From a bacterium (lineage in GTDB: Bacteria > Chloroflexota > Dormibacteria > Aeolococcales > Bog-877): a stretch of 37,279 bases of DNA. The notes under the pieces are model-generated. The model ran no database searches, was not told where the DNA came from, and worked only from the letters and a program-made list of their open reading frames with translations. The stretch's first letter is position 1, and each line of letters starts with the position of its first letter. Position numbers and translations under genes: made by a program. The DNA lies in the NCBI GenBank assembly GCA_021785655.1, contig JAJYET010000024.1:1-37279 (forward strand), written 5' to 3'. Shown piece by piece: positions 32,615-37,279 of this stretch.

Positions 32615-32793
32615 GGGAGGACGCATGCGCGGAGCCCGATCGATTCGGCGTGCCCGCCTCGAGCACGACCTCGGTCCCGACATTGACTCCACTGTAGGGG
32701 ACGTGACCGCCGGTTACCGACCATCTCTGCAGATGCCGCGGAACCGGGTCTGCCCGCCGTGGAAAAACGCCGCCGGGCACAAGGCGAGGTTCG

Positions 32794-33287
32794 TCACCCT
32801 GGCGAGGGTTCCCCTCCGAGGAGGTGGGCGCACAGGAAGTAGCAGCTGAGGGACCCCAGCGCGAGCAGGGCCATGAGCAGGGAGGAGATGGGCCGCCTGA
32901 AGTCCAGGAAGCTCGCGCCGTTGAACCCGGCCCCGATGACCATCGCCGCGGCCACCACCGACAGCGCCGCCACCCACCCCCCCCGGAGCGTGACCGCACG
33001 CACGGCGAGGACCATGGCCATGGCGGCGACCGCCAGCCCGAAGGCCGCGTGGATAGTGAGCCCAGCGGCCCTGAGCCGATCGCCCAGGCGACGCTGCTGA
33101 ACGATCCGGAGAAGTACTCCGAGGGCTCCGCTCCCGGGTGGTGGGGCGGCGCCTGGACGTACAGGTTCACGACCATGCCGACGCCCATCTGGACGATGAC
33201 GAGGACCGCTGTCCAGAGCGTGAGCCGCCGGAGCGCGGACTGCCGCCGCGATGGCCTCGGTCGGTCGGCTGCGTGCGCCCGGTCCAC
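32794..33287 (-). pseudogene. Four-helix integral membrane protein with an internal one-base frameshift
   Basis: Two overlapping frames make one protein. The first carries RRLTLWTAVLVIVQMGVGMVVNLYVQAPP (one membrane segment and an external loop) up to SSVAWAIGSG. The second continues GLTIHAAFGLAVAAMAMVLAV, GWVAALSVVAAAMVIGAGF and SLLMALLALGSLSCYFLCAHLL, three more segments. Adding one G in the GGGCC run near 33070-33076 joins them into a 164-residue, four-segment protein. GTG 33287 is the preferred start, with the TTG at 33323 the alternative. A conserved-looking His in the second segment (LTIHAAFG) and FNGASFLDF in the third loop resemble small actinobacterial membrane proteins of unknown role. 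Either a real mutation or a sequence error. Confidence 0.6.
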
Positions 33288-33413
33288 CGGCCTGAGGCTA
33301 GAAAGGCGGGCCACCCGTGTCAACCATCCGCGGGCGAGGGAGCGGGGCGGCGGCTGCAGGAATCCCTCGGACTCTCCGGCGGCAGTGCCTGCTTCCGGGG
33401 GCCGGAATGCCGG

Positions 33414-34385
33414 TCATCCCGAATCCGCCCACTTCAGCACTCTGAGAGCTCGCAGCGTGTTCCACCGGCTCGGCCATCCCTCCCCCTTGTCGATGGGGAA
33501 GTGCAGCCGGCCGGGGTGGGGGCTCTCGAGCGGCCAGCGTCCGTGGGTATCGGCCTTGGACCGCACCAGCTCCACAGCCTCCTTCACCCGGGGGTCGGGC
33601 TCGGTCCCCGCCAGGCGCAGGAAGTCGAGGCCCCTCAGAACGTCGTAGTGCCAGTAGGTCGGGAACGAGAAGGTGTCCCATTCGGGGTCGATCACCTCGC
33701 CGGTGGAAAGGCGGCGCCGCATCCTGCGCTCCAGGAGATACTCCTGGCCCCTTGAGCGGGCCTCCTGGACGCCGGACGACCCCCCCGTGGCTCTCTCGTA
33801 TTCCAGCAGTCCAGAGAGCACCTCGATGGTGGTGTGGAAGGAGCCGCTCACCGACCCGTTCTCGCGCTCGCAGTTCCAGCCCCCATCGGAGAGCTGCTCC
33901 GCCAGCAGCCGCTCCACCACCGGCCCCACCTCCTGGCCGAAGTAGGAACCGACCGCCACCACTCGGCCGTTGATGCAGGGCTCCACCTCCCCGGCGAAGT
34001 AGGGCTCCCCATCGTGTTCCCAGCGGCAGCGGGCCGCCACCAGGCGCACGGCCCGCTGGGCTGGGGCGCTCTGCGGTGGAACCCCGAACTCTCGCAGCAG
34101 GGAGAGGCTCCAGCAGGTCGAGGTCCACTCCGGGAACAGGGTGCCCCGCCGATCGGCGGGCAGCGAATGCCACCAGCTGGCCGCCTCGGGGGAGGTGAAC
34201 TCGGGCTCGCCCCCCTCCCATTGCCCGTCCGGGCGCTGGAGGCCCAGCAGGTGGGCTCCCCAGCCCTCAACTGCGACCCTGGCCCGCTCCTCCTCCACCT
34301 GCTCGGCGGGGGCGCCGAGGAGATCCCTCATCACCTGCCAGCGGATGGCCGGGTCGGAGTCGAGGAGCCAATCCAGAACGCCCAC
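33414..34385 (-). CDS. Squalene-cyclase/prenyltransferase-fold protein (alpha-alpha toroid), non-catalytic looking
   Basis: A 323-residue soluble protein built of repeated helix pairs with QW-like turns: LQRPDGQWEGG, QLSDGGWNCE and DTHGRWPLESPH, the hallmark of the alpha/alpha toroid shared by hopene cyclases and prenyltransferases. The DxDD proton-donor motif of squalene-hopene cyclase is not present, and the protein is half the length of a cyclase, so terpene cyclisation is doubtful. The front RWQVMRDLLGAPAEQVEEER is characteristic of a conserved actinobacterial-type group of hypothetical proteins with this fold. GTG 34385 is preceded by TAAGAT eight bases upstream on the minus strand and by no ribosome site, suggesting a leaderless mRNA. 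It follows the NfeD-like gene by 37 bases. Confidence 0.75.
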   Translation of the reverse strand: MGVLDWLLDSDPAIRWQVMRDLLGAPAEQVEEERARVAVEGWGAHLLGLQRPDGQWEGGEPEFTSPEAASWWHSLPADRRGTLFPEWTSTCWSLSLLREFGVPPQSAPAQRAVRLVAARCRWEHDGEPYFAGEVEPCINGRVVAVGSYFGQEVGPVVERLLAEQLSDGGWNCERENGSVSGSFHTTIEVLSGLLEYERATGGSSGVQEARSRGQEYLLERRMRRRLSTGEVIDPEWDTFSFPTYWHYDVLRGLDFLRLAGTEPDPRVKEAVELVRSKADTHGRWPLESPHPGRLHFPIDKGEGWPSRWNTLRALRVLKWADSG

Positions 34386-34422
34386 GGCGGCGCATCTTAG
34401 CGGTCCCGAGGGTGCGCGGAGG

Positions 34423-34638
34423 TCAGCCCAGCGGATCCCCGACGGGGGCGACCACCAGGTGGCCCCGGTCTATCTCCAGGATCAGGACCACCTCCCCCAC
34501 GGCAAGCGGGTTCCCCACGGCGCTGACCGCCGGCCAGTCCTCCCCGCGAGCCCGGACATTGCCCAGGTGGATCGAGCCGGGGATCGGGGACGAGACCACC
34601 CCCTGCTCCCCGAGCAGCGCCTCGATGCCGTTCAGCAC
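34423..34638 (-). CDS. Minimal NfeD C-terminal (OB-fold) protein
   Basis: Only 71 residues: after a short helix (LNGIEALLGEQGVV) it matches the soluble OB-fold domain of NfeD proteins (GSIHLGNVRARGEDWPAVS, then GEVVLILEIDRGHLVVAP). The membrane helices and protease-like domain of full NfeD are absent. NfeD proteins are paired with stomatin/slipin proteins across bacteria and archaea, and the slipin gene lies directly upstream with a 41-base gap, which supports the call. The domain probably binds the slipin oligomer or helps its membrane-quality role. GTG 34638 is the only start that keeps the domain whole, and no good ribosome site is seen. Confidence 0.72.
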   Translation of the reverse strand: MLNGIEALLGEQGVVSSPIPGSIHLGNVRARGEDWPAVSAVGNPLAVGEVVLILEIDRGHLVVAPVGDPLG

Positions 34639-34679
34639 TTGCCGACCATTCGGACTGCCGCCTTGACGCCTGGGGTGAC

Positions 34680-35705
34680 CTACCCCGCCTTGGGCCGGCT
34701 GCGCCGGGGCGGTTCCGGGGGGGGCACGGCCGAGGCGCCGCCGGCGGCGCCGTTGGCTGAGGGCTCTGGTCCACCGCTCCGGGTGGCTCCCGCCAGCGCC
34801 TCCGCCGCTCCCATGAGCCCGGCGAAGTCGGCCGGCACAACCAGCTTGGAGTTGGGGCTGTCGGCCAGCCGGGCGAGGTTCTTGAGCTGCCAGTAGGCGA
34901 GGACGTCGCTGCTGGCCCGTCCCTCATGCACCGCCTGGGTGACCGCCGCGATCGCCGCCGCCTCGCCCTCGGCCTCCAGCCGCTGGCTCTCGCGGAGGCC
35001 CTCGGCCTCGAGGATCTGAGCCTGCTTCTTGGCCTCCGCCGCCAGCACCGTGGCCTGCCTCTGGGCCGTGGCCCTCGTGATGTTGGCCTGGGCCTCTCCC
35101 TCGGCCTGGTTGATGGCGGCCTGCTTGTCCCCCTCGGACTTCAGGATCACCGAGCGCTTGTGCTGGTCCGCCTCCTTCTGCTCCTCCATCGCCCGGAGGA
35201 TGTTCTGGGGCGGGAGGATGTCCAGGACCTCAATCCGGTTGACCCTGACTCCCCACTTCTCGGTGGCGTCGGCGATGTGCTCGCTGAGCAGGGTGTTGAT
35301 CTTCTGGCGCTCCGAGAGGGCCTCGTCCAGGGTCATGGTCCCGAACACCGCCCGCAGCGCGGTCCGCCCGATCTGATCGATGGCCACCAGGTAGTCCTGC
35401 ACCTCGAAGAGTGCCTTGTTGACGTCCACCACCTGGTGGAAGATGGTGGCCGAGACCCCCACCGCCACGTTGTCCTTGGTGATCACGTCCTGCTTGTCGC
35501 CCCGCCGCGGCACCTCTCGCATGTCGACCCGGGTCATGCTGTCCAGGATCGGGAGCAGGAAGATGAGCCCCGGGTTGTGGGTGGCGTGGAAGCGGCCCAG
35601 CCGCTTGACCACCCCCTTCTGGCCCTGCTGCACCACCCGGACCGTGGCCCGCACCAAGAGGGCCAGCAGGACCACCACGACGATCAGGGCGATGAGGCCT
35701 CCCAT
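34680..35705 (-). CDS. Slipin/paraslipin (SPFH, stomatin-like) membrane protein
   Basis: Membrane-scaffold protein of the SPFH family, 341 residues. An N-terminal hairpin or anchor (MGGLIALIVVVVLLALLVRA) is followed by the SPFH domain (VVQQGQKGVVKRLGRF, HNPGLIFLLPILDSM, VDMREVPRRGDKQDVITKDNVAV). Then comes a long Ala/Glu/Gln coiled coil (QAEGEAQANITRATAQRQA, EAEGLRESQRLEAEGEA) and a Pro/Gly-rich tail. Such proteins form large rings that organise membranes and proteases, usually with NfeD, here the next gene. ATG 35705 begins at the anchor. GATACC lies about ten bases upstream on the minus strand and may be its -10 box. A longer in-frame reading to 35954 lacks any family feature. Confidence 0.93.
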   Translation of the reverse strand: MGGLIALIVVVVLLALLVRATVRVVQQGQKGVVKRLGRFHATHNPGLIFLLPILDSMTRVDMREVPRRGDKQDVITKDNVAVGVSATIFHQVVDVNKALFEVQDYLVAIDQIGRTALRAVFGTMTLDEALSERQKINTLLSEHIADATEKWGVRVNRIEVLDILPPQNILRAMEEQKEADQHKRSVILKSEGDKQAAINQAEGEAQANITRATAQRQATVLAAEAKKQAQILEAEGLRESQRLEAEGEAAAIAAVTQAVHEGRASSDVLAYWQLKNLARLADSPNSKLVVPADFAGLMGAAEALAGATRSGGPEPSANGAAGGASAVPPPEPPRRSRPKAG

Positions 35706-35804
35706 GGCCCGGACGGTATCAGAGTTGGAGCCGCGATGAGTTCTGGCCGCGCCTGCGGCCCTTCCGCGTCGGCCCGGGGGGGATTGACGATCTGGTGACG
35801 GGGC

Positions 35805-35852
35805 TTGCGCTGCACAAGATGGTGTGGTTAAATCCTCTCTGGGCACAAGATG
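35805..35852 (+). promoter_or_regulatory. Plus-strand promoter flanked by 10-bp direct repeats
   Basis: TTGCGC (35805-35810), a 17-base spacer and TTAAAT (35828-35833) form a good promoter. GCACAAGATG occurs at 35812-35821, inside the spacer, and again at 35843-35852, just past the start of transcription; the offset of 31 bases is about three helical turns, and both copies run on into a TGTGG-like sequence. A regulator bound to both could loop or block the promoter. The next gene starts about 200 bases downstream, so there is a long leader (or a small RNA) at 35840-36046 in which I see no other element. Confidence 0.5.
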
Positions 35853-36046
35853 TGGCCCCACACGCATCGCCCACGCAGGCAGTGGGCGCTGGCAACGCTT
35901 CGTCCCCTCCTTCGCCGATAAGACCCCCTCCCGCCTGGCGCTCGCTGCCTGCACCTTGACTCCACCCGGGCCTCCCCCGGGGCATTGGGTAAACTGGCGC
36001 CGCGCCCGATCTGAAGACGCCGCGCACCACCAACCGGGAGCCCCAC

Positions 36047-36568
36047 TTGGCCAGACGAACCAGGCACCGCGCCAGCGGAGCCGCGCGCAAGCGCCCCGCC
36101 CCCGCTCCCCGACCCAGCGCGGGCGTGGAAGCGGCCGCGCCGGCTGGCGAGGCCACGCCGGCTCCTCGCACCACCCCTGCGGCGGAGGCCGCCGCGGCGG
36201 CGCCGGTGGCCCAGGGCGACGGCTCCGCCTCCCTGCTGCCCCGCCGTCAGCCCGCCGGGGCGCCGCGGCGCGAGGTCGCGGAGGCGGCCCCGGGGGAGGT
36301 GGCGGGGTCCACCGGCGGGGCCACCGAGGCGAGCCCTCAGCCGCCGGCCCCGGCAGGGGCCCAGGAGAGCCTGCTTCCCCGCCGGGGAAGGGTCGCCGGC
36401 CGGGCGGAGCGCCGGCGTCAACAGGAGGCCGCCCTGGAGCCGCTCGGAGAAGACCCGGCGGTCCCCCTGGACCGCACCCCCTACCTCATCCTCGATCTGC
36501 GCCGGGTGGCGCTGGTGTCCGGGCTGCTGGCCGTCCTCGTGGTCCTGGGGTACGTCTTCCTGCACTGA
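36047..36568 (+). CDS. Proline/alanine/arginine-rich protein with C-terminal tail-anchor topology
   Basis: 173 residues with no N-terminal signal. Residues 1-130 are low-complexity, rich in Ala, Pro, Arg and Glu, with the motif SLLPRR twice (about residues 61 and 107). A more ordered stretch DPAVPLDRTPYLILDLRR follows. The only membrane segment, VALVSGLLAVLVVLGYVFL, ends one residue before the C terminus, which is tail-anchored topology with the bulk in the cytoplasm. TTG 36047 is preceded by GGGAG at six bases. The gene is 43 bases from an ArsA/Get3-type ATPase, the class of protein that handles tail-anchored substrates in eukaryotes. I recognise no family, and the function is unknown. Confidence 0.65.
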   Translation: MARRTRHRASGAARKRPAPAPRPSAGVEAAAPAGEATPAPRTTPAAEAAAAAPVAQGDGSASLLPRRQPAGAPRREVAEAAPGEVAGSTGGATEASPQPPAPAGAQESLLPRRGRVAGRAERRRQQEAALEPLGEDPAVPLDRTPYLILDLRRVALVSGLLAVLVVLGYVFLH

Positions 36569-36597
36569 CCTTCCCGGGAACCGCGGGGACCCGAACG

Positions 36598-36603
36598 TAT
36601 ACT
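36598..36603 (+). promoter_or_regulatory. -10 box of a leaderless ArsA/Get3-like transcript
   Basis: TATACT ends eight bases before the ATG of the ArsA-like gene, and no Shine-Dalgarno lies between. Transcription should begin at or within a base or two of the start codon. No clear -35 hexamer is visible. Confidence 0.5.
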
Positions 36604-36611
36604 CCTTCGTC

Positions 36612-37279
36612 ATGCGGGTGATCCTCTACACCGGCAAGGGCGGGGTAGGAAAGACCACCATCTCGGCGGCCACCGCCGCTCGCTGCGCCGAGCGGGGGCT
36701 CAAGACCCTGGTGATGTCCACCGATGCGGCTCACAGCCTGGGCGACTCCCTGGACGTGGAGCTGGGGCCGGAGCCCCAGGAGGTGGCGCCCAACCTCTTC
36801 GCCCAGGAGGTGAACGCCCTGCACGAGATGGAGGGCCACTGGGAGAAGATCCACCAGTACCTGGCCATGCTCTTCAACTCCCAGGGCGTGGACGACATCA
36901 TCGCCGAGGAGCTGGCCACCCCCCCGGGGATGGAGGAGGTGGCCAGCCTGATGTGGATCCGCCGTCACGCGGCGGTGCAGAGGTTCGACGTCATGGTGGT
37001 CGACTGCGCCCCCACCGGGGAGACCCTGCAGCTGCTGGCCTTCCCGGACGTCGCCCGCTGGTATCTCAACCGGATCTTCCCGATCCAGCGCCGAGTGATG
37101 AAGATGACCCGCCCGATGGTCCAGCCCTTCATCGGCATCCCGCTTCCGGCCGACGAGATCTACGGCTCGGTCCACGGCCTCCTGCTGGACCTGGACTCCA
37201 TGAAGGAGATCCTCACCGACCCCAAGACCACCACCGTGCGCATCGTCCTCAACCTGGAGAAGATGGTGATCAAGGAGGC
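36612..37279 (+). CDS. ArsA/Get3-family anion-transporting-type ATPase (N-terminal part, runs off the window)
   Basis: The first 222 codons of a deviant-Walker ATPase: MRVILYTGKGGVGKTTISAA (P-loop with signature Lys), STDAAHSLGDSLDVELG (switch I, A-loop-like), and VVDCAPTGETLQLLAFP (switch II). These are diagnostic of the ArsA/Get3 family. Eukaryotic Get3 delivers tail-anchored proteins; bacterial ArsA drives arsenite efflux with ArsB, but most bacterial single-domain members lie outside ars clusters and their role is unsettled. No arsR, arsB or arsC is seen here. The CxxC dimer motif and any C-terminal extension would lie beyond the window. The neighbour upstream is a protein with tail-anchor topology, which makes a targeting role worth considering. 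Confidence 0.9.
   Translation, partial: MRVILYTGKGGVGKTTISAATAARCAERGLKTLVMSTDAAHSLGDSLDVELGPEPQEVAPNLFAQEVNALHEMEGHWEKIHQYLAMLFNSQGVDDIIAEELATPPGMEEVASLMWIRRHAAVQRFDVMVVDCAPTGETLQLLAFPDVARWYLNRIFPIQRRVMKMTRPMVQPFIGIPLPADEIYGSVHGLLLDLDSMKEILTDPKTTTVRIVLNLEKMVIKE

Noticed and set aside
34926-35798. 290-codon plus-strand frame opposite the slipin gene
   Set aside because: Mirror of the coiled-coil codons (Leu/Asp/Gly/His-rich); no features of its own.
35955-35997. TTGACT followed by GGGTAAACT as a second promoter before the tail-anchor-like gene
   Set aside because: The spacing between the hexamers is far too long for a sigma-70 promoter.
1-37279. CRISPR array, tRNA or rRNA genes, complete insertion sequence with terminal repeats
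   Set aside because: Looked for regular repeats with spacers, cloverleaf and GGTTCRA-type sequences and paired element ends; none found by eye, and only decayed recombinase fragments are present.

Overview
The window is strongly G+C-rich, densely packed and uses GTG and TTG starts freely. Several genes seem to be read from transcripts with almost no 5' leader (a -10 box ending 6-12 bases before the start codon). There is a lipoprotein and a PASTA protein but nothing that implies an outer membrane. This fits a high-GC Terrabacteria-type soil bacterium, such as Candidatus Dormibacterota, Chloroflexota or Actinomycetota. No rRNA or marker gene here fixes the lineage, so that placement is inference.

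Layout. 1-3.8 kb: tail of an SbcD/Mre11-like nuclease, an SbcC/Rad50-like ATPase with two membrane segments in its middle, and a BtuF-like binding protein. 3.8-6.3 kb (minus): DrrAB-type ABC exporter with a PadR repressor and its probable operator. 6.3-8.0 kb (minus): ilvD. 8.1-10.5 kb (minus): a lipoprotein with a C39-like peptidase fold and a lone archaeal-type AAA ATPase. 10.5-11.6 kb holds no gene I can support.

11.6-22.1 kb is the centrepiece: one long plus-strand operon, small ORF-ilvB-ilvN-ilvC-leuA-leuB-cimA-leuC-leuD-pheA, with nearly every junction overlapping or a few bases wide. In front lie a good promoter, a 24-codon leader peptide with a Leu-Val-Leu-Leu-Ile run, and three mutually exclusive pairings ending in a strong terminator, i.e. 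a ribosome-mediated attenuator. With ilvD nearby the window encodes valine and leucine synthesis up to the last transamination, and threonine-independent isoleucine synthesis through citramalate. Prephenate dehydratase (phenylalanine branch) is carried at the operon's end. LeuA lacks the C-terminal allosteric domain whereas CimA keeps it, which makes the attenuator a natural site of leucine control.

22.1-26.3 kb holds housekeeping genes (DEAD-box helicase, HAD phosphatase, YchF) and a membrane-anchored PASTA protein. 26.3-33.3 kb is a worn accessory stretch: an IS607-type recombinase fragment, an opposing serine-recombinase tail, a lone GT51 glycosyltransferase, a frameshifted AIM24 gene, a response-regulator stub beside a PepSY protein, an acyltransferase-3 protein and a frameshifted four-helix membrane protein. 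33.4-35.7 kb (minus) carries a terpene-cyclase-fold protein, a minimal NfeD OB-fold and a slipin. The window ends with a protein of tail-anchored topology directly before an ArsA/Get3-type ATPase that runs off the edge.
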